A DNA stretch of 64,000 nucleotides from Maribacter polysiphoniae (GCF_003148665.1 NZ_QGGQ01000004.1:124001-188000), one strand, 5' to 3'; counted from the stretch's first letter, positions 25,511 through 36,866 are shown. Translations and numbers: made by a program. The notes: a model not told the origin generated them from the letters alone.

Positions 25511-28500
25511 TCAATCCCATTCATCCGACCATTTTAAATCACTTTGCTTGATTTCCTTGGTGAACGACATCCATTGATCCCCCATAAAATCATCCACCTC
25601 ATTCGTATAATGGGCTATCATTACTTTCAAATCCCCAAGCAGTTTCCTGTGCTGGGACGATAAGGGAGCGGTCCTTGCACTGGCAACCCTTAATAGATTC
25701 CCAAGCCTTGAATAAGGGGTTATCTCCAAAGTTTGCCATGCTCCTACCTGTCGTTTGGGCCGTGGTGTTTGCCCTTTGGCACGAAGTCCTTCCAAGGCAT
25801 TTTCCATTTCCTGTATTTTTTTAGCTAGGTCCGGGGTATGGATCGATGTGCTGTCTTGAAGTTGTTTTTTCAATTTCCCTACAATGTTCATTGTTTTGTC
25901 TATGGCTTCCAAACCACGCCCCAATTCCCTTACTTGGGTATCCAATGCCTTTTTAAACGAATAACGTTCTTCATCGATCTTCGGATCCAGGTCAAATCGT
26001 GGGTCGGCAATGACCCTCACCTGCGTTGAATCCTTTATACCTCCATAATCGACAAGAACTTTATAGGTCCCTGGTAAGACCGAAATCTTTTGCGCATTAC
26101 GGGAAGAACCTGGTAGGTCCGCAGATTCTTCATCCAAATCCCAGATCAAATAATTCAATCCCTTTACAAGGGAATCCCCTTCGACAGTCCTTATCCTTTC
26201 ATTATTATCATTATATATCGTTGCTGTTACCATGACCGATGAATCTTTCAGGGCCTTGAGATAGTATGGTATTTTTGTCTTTTGAAAAACCTTATTCTCC
26301 CCTTCGAAGGTCGTATGAAAACCGCTCCATATATTTCCTGGCGGATTAATAAAGAGTCCCTTTACCTGTACTGCATCGTTTACGGGCAAAGCGGTAATGG
26401 TATTTTTGATTCTATTGGCTGCTATTTCCCGTAGGCTCAACAAATCATCCAAAACCCAAATGGCACGACCGAAAGTACCAACTACCAAGGCCGATTCAGG
26501 TTCTTGTATGGTCAAGTCCATGGTAGATACCGAAGGGAATCCATTTTTAAATTGCGTCCAATTCCTTCCTTCATCAATACTGACCCACAAACCATTTTCC
26601 GTACCTAAAAAAACCAATTCGGACTCAACGGGGTCCTGAACCACACTAAGTGCATATCCTTTTACGGTCCCCCCATTCGCTAGGCGCTCCCATGTCTTTC
26701 CAAAATCATTGGTTTTGAAAAGGTAAGGGGAATAATCCCCTTTTCTGTAATTATTGGCAACCAGCCAAGCGGTACCCGCATGATAACGTGATGCCTTTAT
26801 TTGGGCAATCCATGCTTCCTTAGGCAATCCCTTTACGTTTTTGGTCAAATTCTTCCAGCTGGCACCTCCATTTTTGGTCAGTTGTACTTGTCCGTCATCG
26901 GTTCCTACCCAAATAACGTCCTTATCCAACGGGCTTGGGGCAATATCAAGAATACTATTGTATTGTTCGGCTCCCGAAACATCCAAAGTCAGTCCACCAT
27001 AATCCCCCTTTTGATGTTCTGGGTTATTGGTCGACAAATCTGGGGATATGATTTCCCATGAAGCCCCCTTATCCTTGGTTACGTGCACGAACTGTGAGCC
27101 ATAATAGGCTTTATTGCTATCCCAAGGGTCCCGTGCAAATGCGGCATTCCAATTAAAACGCAAACTGGTTTCCGTATCGGGTGCCGGTGGTTGGATACTT
27201 ACATAATACCCTGTTAACTTGTCGTACCTATAGAGATTTCCGTTTTGGGAAGACCCATAGCCAAAACGGGAGTTTTCAAGATCTGGTGAAATATCAAAGC
27301 CATCACCCCCTACCAAATATTGCCAATACAAGGTTCGAATGCCCCCTCTTTTCCATGTATAGCCCGGTCCTGACCAATTACCATTATCCTGCATACCACC
27401 GTAAACATTGAAAGGACGGTCATGATCAACCGCTATATGATAAAATTGTGCCACGGGAATAGACTCCGGAAAATACCAGCTTTTACCGTGGTCATAGGTT
27501 ATCCCTAGTCCACCATCACCACCAATGATAAAATGTTCTGGGTCTTTTGGGTTCACCCAAAAAGCGTGAAAATCGGCATGGATACCTTTGGTCTCGTCAG
27601 CGGGGATCATGGGTGTCGGATCAAAGGTCTTACCGCCGTCATAACTGACCGTTAAAGGCTGATAGATATTATATAATCGATCGGGATCTTTCGTGTCTAC
27701 CGCCAATTCCTGAAAATAAAACGGACGGTTGTTCGTAAACTTCGGGTCCTCATTGATCACATACCATGAACTCCCCCCATCATCACTACGGTACAATGCA
27801 TTTTTAGCGGCTTCAACCTTTGCATATACCCGATTAGGATCACTAAGTGCAATAGCCATACCTATACGGCCTAAATCCCCAGAAGGAAGCCCTTGTTTTT
27901 CCCCTATTTTTTTCCAACTACCACCCCCGTCAAGGGTCAAGTACAAGCCAGACCCCGATCCCCCCGAAGTAAAATAGTATGGGGTTCTTCGATGCTCGTA
28001 TACCGCAGCGAACATTTTGTCGGGGTTAATGGGGTCCATTACCAAATCGGCTATCCCAGACTCGGTATTCGTATATAATATTTTTCGCCATGTCTTTCCC
28101 CCATCTATGGTCTTGTATAACCCCCTATGTTCGTTTGGACTAAAGGGATCGCCCATCGCCCCAACAAAAACCGTATTGCCATCCCTAGGATCCACTACAA
28201 TACGATGTATGGTCTTCGTATCGGATAATCCCATGTGCTCCCATGTTTTACCGCCATCGGTGCTTTTGAACACCCCGAGACCTAAATTCATGGAATTTCG
28301 GGGATTACCCTCCCCTGTTCCTACCCATATAACATCAGGATTATCCTGCTGAATGGCCAAAGCGCCAATATTTTGGGTGGGTTGGTCGTCAAATACCGGT
28401 TTCCAAGCACTACCACCATTTTCAGATTTCCAAACCCCTCCCGAGGCAGCCCCAACATATACCGTCTTCGGATTATCATTGACCACGTCGATGGCCGTAA

Positions 28501-28639
28501 TACGTCCGCTCATGTTGGCAGGACCAACATTTCGGATATTCAGGTTTTTGAGATAATCAAAATCCAAGGTTTGTGCCAGCAATACACTTGCGTTGAAAAT
28601 CAACACTAATGCTAAAAAAGTTCTTGTTCGTTTATGCAT
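25511..28639 (-). CDS. large secreted BNR-repeat / VPS10-sortilin-like protein
   Basis: A 1042-residue exported protein with a signal peptide (FLALVLIFNASVLLAQ). About residues 40-740 are beta-propeller repeats with many Asp-box/BNR motifs such as SENGGSAW, STDGGKTWEH, TIDGGKTWRK, TYDHGKSWYF, TKDKGASWEI and SIDEGRNWTQF. The C-terminal part has a beta-sandwich-like segment and a helical end. The family is often annotated glycosyl hydrolase or sortilin-like, but no catalytic residues are evident, so a hydrolase role is unproven. No T9SS C-terminal domain is obvious. It stands alone, with ligA downstream of it only in genomic order (upstream in transcription). Confidence 0.88.
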   Translation of the reverse strand: MHKRTRTFLALVLIFNASVLLAQTLDFDYLKNLNIRNVGPANMSGRITAIDVVNDNPKTVYVGAASGGVWKSENGGSAWKPVFDDQPTQNIGALAIQQDNPDVIWVGTGEGNPRNSMNLGLGVFKSTDGGKTWEHMGLSDTKTIHRIVVDPRDGNTVFVGAMGDPFSPNEHRGLYKTIDGGKTWRKILYTNTESGIADLVMDPINPDKMFAAVYEHRRTPYYFTSGGSGSGLYLTLDGGGSWKKIGEKQGLPSGDLGRIGMAIALSDPNRVYAKVEAAKNALYRSDDGGSSWYVINEDPKFTNNRPFYFQELAVDTKDPDRLYNIYQPLTVSYDGGKTFDPTPMIPADETKGIHADFHAFWVNPKDPEHFIIGGDGGLGITYDHGKSWYFPESIPVAQFYHIAVDHDRPFNVYGGMQDNGNWSGPGYTWKRGGIRTLYWQYLVGGDGFDISPDLENSRFGYGSSQNGNLYRYDKLTGYYVSIQPPAPDTETSLRFNWNAAFARDPWDSNKAYYGSQFVHVTKDKGASWEIISPDLSTNNPEHQKGDYGGLTLDVSGAEQYNSILDIAPSPLDKDVIWVGTDDGQVQLTKNGGASWKNLTKNVKGLPKEAWIAQIKASRYHAGTAWLVANNYRKGDYSPYLFKTNDFGKTWERLANGGTVKGYALSVVQDPVESELVFLGTENGLWVSIDEGRNWTQFKNGFPSVSTMDLTIQEPESALVVGTFGRAIWVLDDLLSLREIAANRIKNTITALPVNDAVQVKGLFINPPGNIWSGFHTTFEGENKVFQKTKIPYYLKALKDSSVMVTATIYNDNNERIRTVEGDSLVKGLNYLIWDLDEESADLPGSSRNAQKISVLPGTYKVLVDYGGIKDSTQVRVIADPRFDLDPKIDEERYSFKKALDTQVRELGRGLEAIDKTMNIVGKLKKQLQDSTSIHTPDLAKKIQEMENALEGLRAKGQTPRPKRQVGAWQTLEITPYSRLGNLLRVASARTAPLSSQHRKLLGDLKVMIAHYTNEVDDFMGDQWMSFTKEIKQSDLKWSDEWD

Positions 28640-28706
28640 AGAAAAAGTTTTACTGTCTTGAAGTTATGAACAACACAACTTACAAAAACAGTATAATTAA
28701 AAAAAA

Positions 28707-30704
<1,998 letters not shown>

Positions 30705-31292
30705 TTATAATCGATCTTTATCAATCCATTTTGGCAACACCACTGCCTTATAGTTTTCCATTTGTTGCAATAGTCCGTCAACAGAATCATCAACCAACAA
30801 CATATCATAATTTTCCTTTTTCAGAAAGCCTTGACCCACCATTTTCAGTAACATCGCTAATAAATCATCATAAAATCCATTAATGTTTAAGATACCAATT
30901 GGTTTTTGATGCAGGCCGATTTGGGCCCAGGTAATCATCTCAAACAATTCCTCCAAGGTTCCATATCCCCCTGGAAGGGCAATAATACCATCGGATAATC
31001 CATGCATTTTAAGTTTGCGTTCATGCATGTCCTCTGTGACAATCAACTTGGAAAGGCCGGTATGGAACACTTCCTTTATTTTTAGAAAATCAGGGATCAC
31101 CCCTATGACCTCTCCACGGAACTTCAAGGCTCCTTCCGCAACCTTACCCATAACCCCAATTTTAGCCGCTCCATAGACCAACGTGATCCCACGCTCAGCC
31201 AACGTACTTCCTAAATCCTCGGCAACTTTCAATATCCTTAAGTCGTTCCCTTCACTACTCCCGCAAAATACCACGATGCTATTTAATCGCAT
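30705..31292 (-). CDS. LOG family (TIGR00730) Rossmann-fold nucleotide hydrolase
   Basis: A 195-residue protein of the LOG/YvdD group. FCGSSEGND, LVYGAAKIGVMGKVAEGAL and the signature PGGYGTLEELFEMITWAQIGLHQKP are present. Characterised members release free cytokinin bases from riboside 5'-monophosphates or act on AMP, so phosphoribohydrolase activity is likely. It ends directly before ligA and lies 7 nt after prmC. Confidence 0.9.
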   Translation of the reverse strand: MRLNSIVVFCGSSEGNDLRILKVAEDLGSTLAERGITLVYGAAKIGVMGKVAEGALKFRGEVIGVIPDFLKIKEVFHTGLSKLIVTEDMHERKLKMHGLSDGIIALPGGYGTLEELFEMITWAQIGLHQKPIGILNINGFYDDLLAMLLKMVGQGFLKKENYDMLLVDDSVDGLLQQMENYKAVVLPKWIDKDRL

Positions 31293-31299
31293 AATACCA

Positions 31300-32151
31300 C
31301 TATTTGTTGATTTTTGCCCTCAACATCCGTTCCTTTCCAAATATATCCTTTCTAAGTTCAATATTGGAAAATCCGTTTTCCAAAAGAGCTTTTGTTTCCT
31401 CTCCCAGATATTGGTTTATTTCAAAATATAAAGAGCCACCCTTCTTTAAGTTTGCTTTTGCAAATTCCGTTATTCTTCGATAAAAAACCAATGGATCATC
31501 ATCAGAAACGAACAATGCGATTTCAGGTTCGTTTTCAATTACGTTGGAGCTCATAAGTTCTTTCTCCAACACCCTGACATAAGGCGGATTGGAGACTATA
31601 ATATCGAATTTTTCTTTAAGGGATTCCGTTTTCAGGATATCCGATTGAATACATTCTATTTCAACCTTATTTTTTATTGCATTCAATTCAGCCGTCCTTA
31701 ACGCTTTTTCCGAAACATCAAGAGCGAATACCTTTGCGTTTTTTAAGGCTTTCGCCAATGAAATCGCGATACATCCACTGCCTGTACCAATATCCAAAAC
31801 ATTCAATGGCATATCGTGATTCGTATGCTCAGCGATGACCCAACGAACCAACTCCTCGGTTTCGGGTCTTGGAATCAGTACATCCTTATTCACGATGAAC
31901 TCCATATCCATAAAACCGGTAGACCCCAAAATATACTGAATGGGTTTTTCCAAACGCAATTGGCTCAACACTTCAAACAGGGGTTGCTCTTTTTCCTTGG
32001 TCAGCGTCAAATTAGGTTGCATCGCCAAAACAAAACGTTCCAAATCCAAGAAATGTGAAATGGCCAGGTAAAAAAAGCTATCCACTTCCTCTTTGGGGTA
32101 AATGGGGTCGAGCTCTTTATGATAAATATTCCTAATCTCCCGTAATAGCAT
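31300..32151 (-). CDS. prmC: peptide chain release factor N5-glutamine methyltransferase PrmC
   Basis: A 283-residue SAM-dependent enzyme that methylates the Gln of the GGQ motif in release factors. The N-terminal helical domain includes PIQYILGSTGFMDMEFIVNKDVLIPRPETEELV. The methyltransferase core has VLDIGTGSGCIAISLAK (SAM motif I) and the catalytic IVSNPPYV. The length is standard. It lies 3 nt after the GNAT gene and 7 nt before the LOG gene. Confidence 0.96.
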   Translation of the reverse strand: MLLREIRNIYHKELDPIYPKEEVDSFFYLAISHFLDLERFVLAMQPNLTLTKEKEQPLFEVLSQLRLEKPIQYILGSTGFMDMEFIVNKDVLIPRPETEELVRWVIAEHTNHDMPLNVLDIGTGSGCIAISLAKALKNAKVFALDVSEKALRTAELNAIKNKVEIECIQSDILKTESLKEKFDIIVSNPPYVRVLEKELMSSNVIENEPEIALFVSDDDPLVFYRRITEFAKANLKKGGSLYFEINQYLGEETKALLENGFSNIELRKDIFGKERMLRAKINK

Positions 32152-32154
32152 AAT

Positions 32155-32640
32155 CTATAGTTGTTTCAACATCCATACGGGACAAGAAAAATGGCCTGTA
32201 TCACCCATGGGGGCCTCAATATATTCAAATCCGGATTTTACATAGAGTTTTTGGGCATCCTTCATGTATGGCATAGTCTCCAAATAACATTTTTCAAAAC
32301 CGAATTTTTTGGCGCGGTCTAAGCAAATATCCATCATTGCCGTACCCAAACCCCGTCCTCTGGCCTCTTCTAAAAAGTACATCTTTTGCAACTCACAGAC
32401 ATTCCCGTCGTAATTCGCTAATTGCGCCACCCCCGCAGCGCCGATAAGCCGACCTTGGTCCTCGACCACAAAATACGTGGCCTTGGGCATATCGTAATTC
32501 TCGAACATATGGTCCAAGGCCTTATCAGCATAAGCCGTACCCACCTTGGGCACACCCATTTCCAACAAAACCTTCCGAATCAATGAAGCCACTTCCCTAT
32601 TATCCTTGGGTTCAATTTCACGTATTACGGCTGTTTCCAT
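32155..32640 (-). CDS. GNAT family N-acetyltransferase
   Basis: A 161-residue acetyltransferase. It has the acetyl-CoA motif FLEEARGRGLGTAMMDICLDRAKKFGFEKCYLET (R/Q-x-x-G-x-G/A type) and a terminal YVKSGFEYIEAPMG. The substrate is not indicated. It is the first gene of the leftward set GNAT-prmC-LOG-ligA. Confidence 0.88.
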   Translation of the reverse strand: METAVIREIEPKDNREVASLIRKVLLEMGVPKVGTAYADKALDHMFENYDMPKATYFVVEDQGRLIGAAGVAQLANYDGNVCELQKMYFLEEARGRGLGTAMMDICLDRAKKFGFEKCYLETMPYMKDAQKLYVKSGFEYIEAPMGDTGHFSCPVWMLKQL

Positions 32641-32714
32641 GATTTATTGATTCAATCTTTTTTAATGTTCTATTTTAGCGGAGTGAAGATACATGAAATA
32701 TAAATTTATAGGGA

Positions 32715-33176
32715 ATGAAAAAAGTATTTTTCATATTGGTTTTGACCGTACTTGGCCAAAGTTGCACCTTCAACCAAAAACCGGAATTTGTTGGAATCGA
32801 TAGCGTTTCGGTGAAAGAGGCCAGTACAAATGCGATCACCCTGCTGGCTGAAGCACGCTTTAACAACAAAAACGATTTGGGAGGTACCCTACTTACCGAT
32901 GAAATCAAGGTTTATGTTGACGGCATTTACTTGGCTACCGTATCTTCAGAGGCCTTTGACGTGCCGGCCAAGGACAATTTTATTGTACCTTTGGTGGTTA
33001 ATTTACCATTGTCTGAATTGTTTAAAGAGGATAAGGGTAATTTATTCGGTGCCATCTTAAATCAGGTGTTGAACAAGAAAATGAAGGTTGAATTTAAAGG
33101 GAACATAACCTACAGACTTGCCGGTTTTTCCTATGATTACGCTGTTGACCATAGTCAAGAAATAACGATACAATAA
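32715..33176 (+). CDS. LEA14-like lipoprotein
   Basis: A 153-residue predicted lipoprotein (signal FFILVLTVLGQSC, lipobox Cys near residue 17). The body resembles a single LEA type 2/WHy beta-sandwich: VKEASTNAITLLAEARFNNKNDLGG, VYVDGIYLATVSSEAFDVPAKDNFIVPLVVNLPL and KVEFKGNITYRLAGFSYDYAVD. Function is unknown, and such domains are thought to bind or protect envelope components. The ribD start follows directly after its stop. Confidence 0.78.
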   Translation: MKKVFFILVLTVLGQSCTFNQKPEFVGIDSVSVKEASTNAITLLAEARFNNKNDLGGTLLTDEIKVYVDGIYLATVSSEAFDVPAKDNFIVPLVVNLPLSELFKEDKGNLFGAILNQVLNKKMKVEFKGNITYRLAGFSYDYAVDHSQEITIQ

Positions 33177-34229
33177 ATGTCGATTGACCCAATATTTATG
33201 GAACGCGCCCTGCAATTGGCGAAAAACGGCCTTGGGGTCACGGCACCAAATCCAATGGTAGGGGCGGTAATCGTGCAGGGAAACAGAATCATCGGTGAAG
33301 GATATACCAGTGCCTATGGAGGGCCCCATGCCGAGGTCAATGCCATCAATTCCGTTACCGATAAATCCCTTTTGTCAAAATCAACCCTATACGTGACCTT
33401 GGAGCCCTGTTCCCATTATGGGAAAACCCCTCCTTGTGCGGATTTAATCGTAAAACATAAGATACCCAATGTTGTTATCGGTACCGTGGACCCCCATGAC
33501 AAGGTCAAGGGCAAAGGTGTCGCCCGGCTTAAAGAATCCGGTTGCAACGTAACCGTGGGCATACTTGAAGATGCTTGCCGGGAGCATCATAAACGGTTCA
33601 TGACATTCCATCAAAAGCAACGCCCTTATATTATTTTGAAATGGGCGGAGACAAAAGATGGTTTTATGGCCCCTTTGGCATCAAAAAGAAATGGCAAAAC
33701 CGAACCCTATTGGATTTCGAACCATTATTCAAGGCAATTGGTGCATAAATGGCGTAGTGAAGAACAGGCTATTTTGGTAGGCACCAATACGGTTACGGAA
33801 GACAATCCCAAACTAAATGTGAGGGAATGGTTCGGCAAATCCCCAATTCGTGTAATCCTCGATAGGAATCTAAGGATACAAGGTGAATACCACATCTTCG
33901 ACCAAAAAGTAAAAACCATCATTTTCACACAGATTGAAGACACTGCCCAATGGAAAAAAGGCGTGGATTATGAGGTCGTCGACTTTTCAGTAAATTTGCC
34001 AGAACAAATTTGCCAAGTACTTTACAAACACAACATTACCAGTGTTCTGATCGAAGGGGGAAGCCAAACACTAACTTCCTTCATTTCTGCTGACCTATGG
34101 GATGAGACGCGAATATTCAATGGTCCCAATACCTTTGAAAAAGGTCTTAAAGCCCCAAAAATCATGGGCAAAAACCCATGCTTTCTAAATATTGACACTG
34201 ACATTTTAAACATATATAGGAATGATTAA
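33177..34229 (+). CDS. ribD: riboflavin biosynthesis protein RibD (deaminase/reductase)
   Basis: A 350-residue bifunctional enzyme that deaminates diaminohydroxyphosphoribosylaminopyrimidine and then reduces its ribosyl side chain. The deaminase zinc site is HAEVNAI plus LEPCSHYGKTPPCADLIV. The reductase half (about 150-350) has ILKWAETKDGFMA, AILVGTNTVTEDNPKLNVR and IEGGSQTLTSFI. It begins immediately after the LEA14-like stop and overlaps the HAD phosphatase by 8 nt. The other rib genes are not in the window. Confidence 0.96.
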   Translation: MSIDPIFMERALQLAKNGLGVTAPNPMVGAVIVQGNRIIGEGYTSAYGGPHAEVNAINSVTDKSLLSKSTLYVTLEPCSHYGKTPPCADLIVKHKIPNVVIGTVDPHDKVKGKGVARLKESGCNVTVGILEDACREHHKRFMTFHQKQRPYIILKWAETKDGFMAPLASKRNGKTEPYWISNHYSRQLVHKWRSEEQAILVGTNTVTEDNPKLNVREWFGKSPIRVILDRNLRIQGEYHIFDQKVKTIIFTQIEDTAQWKKGVDYEVVDFSVNLPEQICQVLYKHNITSVLIEGGSQTLTSFISADLWDETRIFNGPNTFEKGLKAPKIMGKNPCFLNIDTDILNIYRND

Positions 34230-34824
34230 AAACATCATTTTTGATTTTGGCGATGTCTTCATAAACCTGGACAAGGAGATTATTTTTCGTGAAATCCAAA
34301 AATACGATAACGCAAACCTTACACCTGATCTTCTAGACCTAAGTAATGATTTCGAAGTTGGGGCTATTACTTCCGGTGATTTTGTAAAGAAACTACAAAT
34401 CGCTTTTCCAAGTGCATCATCGCAAGAAATAGTTGCGATTTGGAATGGAATGATATTGGATTTTCCGGAATACAGACTTGAATTCATCGAAAAGTTGGCC
34501 CAAGAAAAGACACATCGTCTCTTTCTCCTAAGCAACACCAATGCCCTCCACATTTCCAAGGTAATCGAAACAATGGGAGAGCATAAGTACCATCGCTTTA
34601 AAAACTGTTTTGAGCAATTCTATCTTTCGCACGAAATTGAAATGCGAAAACCCAATAAGGACATTTACGGGTTTGTACTTAAAGAGAACGGTTTAAATGC
34701 CCCGGAAACCCTTTTTATCGATGATACCCCGGAAAATACCCTGGCTGCCGAACAGTTAGGGATAAAGACCTGGAATATTATCGTTGGAAAAGAGGACGTA
34801 ATACAATTAAATTCAAGAATATAG
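34222..34824 (+). CDS. HAD-superfamily phosphatase (DFGDV type), candidate riboflavin-pathway phosphatase
   Basis: A 200-residue class I HAD hydrolase. Motif I is IIFDFGDVFINLD with nucleophile D8 and Gly at the +2 position, as in YihX-like enzymes. Motif II is LFLLSNTN, motif III Lys is in MRKPNKDIY and motif IV is LFIDDTPENT. It overlaps ribD by 8 nt and is followed directly by the EamA gene. The overlap suggests it could dephosphorylate 5-amino-6-(5-phosphoribitylamino)uracil, the step performed by assorted HAD enzymes in other bacteria. This is an inference from context. A sugar-phosphate phosphatase is the alternative. Confidence 0.88.
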   Translation: MIKNIIFDFGDVFINLDKEIIFREIQKYDNANLTPDLLDLSNDFEVGAITSGDFVKKLQIAFPSASSQEIVAIWNGMILDFPEYRLEFIEKLAQEKTHRLFLLSNTNALHISKVIETMGEHKYHRFKNCFEQFYLSHEIEMRKPNKDIYGFVLKENGLNAPETLFIDDTPENTLAAEQLGIKTWNIIVGKEDVIQLNSRI

Positions 34825-35688
34825 ATGTTAGACCTAGCATTAAGTGTCCTTTGTTCCAGTTTGATCTTTGTGATTTTCAAACTCTATGAAATCTATAGGA
34901 TTGAAACCCCATATGCCATCATCACCAATTATGTGGTAGCCTGTTCCGTAGGGTTGTTTTTTTATTCGGGCGAAGTGAAACCCTTGGAAATTGCTGAACA
35001 ACCTTGGTTTCTCGGAACCCTTCTCTTAGGTGTGTTATTCATCGTCGTGTTTAATTTAATGGCTAAGACCTCACAGACGGTAGGGGTTTCAGTTGCATCC
35101 GTGGCCACCAAAATGTCATTGGTGATTCCCGTAATTTTCGGGATACTGGTTTATAAGGAAACCCTAGGATTTTTGAAAGTCGTAGGAATACTTTTAGCAT
35201 TGGCTGCCGTATATTTTGCTTCCATCAAGAAGAAGGAAATCAAATTCGAAAGATCGTCCTTGCTTTTGCCCATTTTGGTTTTCCTGGGATCTGGAATTAT
35301 AGATACCAGTATCAAATACGTTCAGGAAACCAAAATCAAGGAAAATGAATTCCCCCTGTTTTCAGCCACCGTTTTTGCGGCTGCCGCTTTCGTGGGACTA
35401 TTCTTTATAATCTTCAAAGCCTTTAAAACCCCTTTAAAAATAAACGTTAAGAATATTCTAGGTGGAATTGCCTTAGGGGTACCCAACTATTTCTCCATAT
35501 ACTATTTGTTACGGGCATTACAAAACCCAACTTTGAATAGCGCATCGGTCTTTACGATCAATAATGTTGCCATTGTAATGTTATCGACCCTTTTAGGCAT
35601 TGTCCTATTTAAAGAACAGATAAGTCCAAAAAACTGGGGAGGTATAGTCTTGGCTATTATAAGTATCATTCTCGTTGCTGTATTCTAA
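34825..35688 (+). CDS. EamA/DMT-family transporter
   Basis: A 287-residue inner-membrane protein with about 10 helices, matching the drug/metabolite transporter superfamily: an N-terminal half with VVFNLMAKTSQTVGVSVASVATKMSLVIPVIFG and a C-terminal half with NYFSIYYLLRALQNP and SVFTINNVAIVMLSTLLGIVLFKEQ. The start follows directly after the HAD stop, and its stop overlaps the YigZ start by 1 nt. The substrate is unknown. Flavin export or import is conceivable because of ribD but unsupported. Confidence 0.85.
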   Translation: MLDLALSVLCSSLIFVIFKLYEIYRIETPYAIITNYVVACSVGLFFYSGEVKPLEIAEQPWFLGTLLLGVLFIVVFNLMAKTSQTVGVSVASVATKMSLVIPVIFGILVYKETLGFLKVVGILLALAAVYFASIKKKEIKFERSSLLLPILVFLGSGIIDTSIKYVQETKIKENEFPLFSATVFAAAAFVGLFFIIFKAFKTPLKINVKNILGGIALGVPNYFSIYYLLRALQNPTLNSASVFTINNVAIVMLSTLLGIVLFKEQISPKNWGGIVLAIISIILVAVF

Positions 35689-36302
35689 TGGAAAATACCG
35701 ATTGTTACAAAACTTTATCCAAACCTTCAAAAGAAGTTCTTTTTAAAGAGAAAAAGAGCAAATTTTATGGTTACGCCTACCCGTTGGAATCCGAGGACGA
35801 GGTGAAACCTTTGATTGAAAAATTAAAAAAACAACACCATACCGCCAATCATGTCTGTTACGCGTGGCAATTGGGTATAAATAACGTTCGGTATCGTGCA
35901 AATGACGATGGCGAACCCAACAACTCGGCCGGAATGCCCATTTACGGACAAATACAATCTTTTGAGGTAACCAATGTCCTTGTGGCCGTGGCCCGTATAT
36001 TTGGTGGCACCAAATTAGGGGTCGGAGGGTTGATTGGCGCCTATAGGACCGCAGCACAAATGGCCCTTGAGGCATCACCTATTGTTGAAAGGACCGAAAA
36101 AGCCCATTTCGAGATCAAATTCGGCTATGAAACGATGAACAAGGTAATGCGCATAATCAAACAACACAACCTCGAAATCGTTTCCCAAAAACTCGAAATG
36201 GAATGCACCATTCATATTTGTGTACCTAAAAGCCATGCCCAAATGACACAGCAATTATTCCAAGAAAACCATACCATATCCATTACGGAAAGACCGGCTT
36301 AA
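35688..36302 (+). CDS. YigZ/IMPACT family protein
   Basis: A 204-residue protein with the IMPACT N-terminal domain: HHTANHVCYAWQLG, NDDGEPNNSAGMPIYGQI and VAVARIFGGTKLGVGGLIGAYRTAA. The C-terminal part is the UPF0029-like ferredoxin-fold domain. The molecular function of bacterial members is not settled. A link to translation has been suggested for eukaryotic IMPACT. It is coupled to the EamA gene by 1 nt and overlaps the convergent thioesterase by 4 nt. Confidence 0.9.
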   Translation: MENTDCYKTLSKPSKEVLFKEKKSKFYGYAYPLESEDEVKPLIEKLKKQHHTANHVCYAWQLGINNVRYRANDDGEPNNSAGMPIYGQIQSFEVTNVLVAVARIFGGTKLGVGGLIGAYRTAAQMALEASPIVERTEKAHFEIKFGYETMNKVMRIIKQHNLEIVSQKLEMECTIHICVPKSHAQMTQQLFQENHTISITERPA

Positions 36303-36697
36303 AAACCAATCTTTTCGAGTATATCCGCTGGACACCTGATCGGCTTGTTTTTCTTGGCATCCATAAAGGCCAGTACCGTATCTGCCTCAGCCAATAAATC
36401 CCCTTCCCCATTATAGATTTCATAATCAAATTCAATCCTGACCATAGGTTTTTTACGCAGGTAAGTACGCAGGACTATAATGTCGTCATAGTAGGCGGAT
36501 TTCTTAAAGTTCAGGGAAATAGAGACAACAGGAAGAATAATCCCATTATCCTCCATGGCTTTGTAGGAAATACCGTAGGAACGCAACCATTCCGTCCTCC
36601 CCATCTCCAAATACTGCGGGTAATTGCCATGATGTACAACACCCATTTGATCCGTTTCCGCATATCGGACACGAAAAGAAATTTCATGAAAATCCAT
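36299..36697 (-). CDS. acyl-CoA thioesterase, YbgC/4HBT hotdog family
   Basis: A 132-residue hotdog-fold thioesterase. The catalytic region is VRYAETDQMGVVHHGNYPQYLEMGRTEWLR, with the Asp/His environment of 4-hydroxybenzoyl-CoA-type thioesterases. It hydrolyses short or medium acyl-CoA in related proteins. It is alone on this strand, convergent with YigZ and divergent from dnaA. Confidence 0.9.
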   Translation of the reverse strand: MDFHEISFRVRYAETDQMGVVHHGNYPQYLEMGRTEWLRSYGISYKAMEDNGIILPVVSISLNFKKSAYYDDIIVLRTYLRKKPMVRIEFDYEIYNGEGDLLAEADTVLAFMDAKKNKPIRCPADILEKIGF

Positions 36698-36811
36698 AAT
36701 TATTCATCTAAAAATTATATCTTTAAAAGCTACCCTTACGGGCAGCGTAACATGCGAAAAAAAAAGGGTAAAATCAACCCCAAATCATTTTTTTTTTAGG
36801 ATTTTTGTTCA

Positions 36812-36819
36812 CATATTTG
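36812..36819 (+). promoter_or_regulatory. possible -7 box for dnaA
   Basis: CATATTTG, one mismatch from TAnnTTTG, 84 nt before the dnaA ATG, with a T-rich tract where a -33 element would be. It would give an approximately 80-nt leader that contains the direct repeat at 36843-36866. Confidence 0.35.
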
Positions 36820-36842
36820 CGAGACCTAAATTACATTACACC

Positions 36843-36866
36843 AGCTATAAGACCTAGAGCTATAAG
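36843..36866 (+). repeat. direct repeat AGCTATAAG x2 in the dnaA leader
   Basis: AGCTATAAG occurs at 36843-36851 and again at 36858-36866, a 15-nt period, within the untranslated region before dnaA. It could be a regulatory-protein site or a chance repeat. It does not resemble a DnaA box. Confidence 0.5.
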
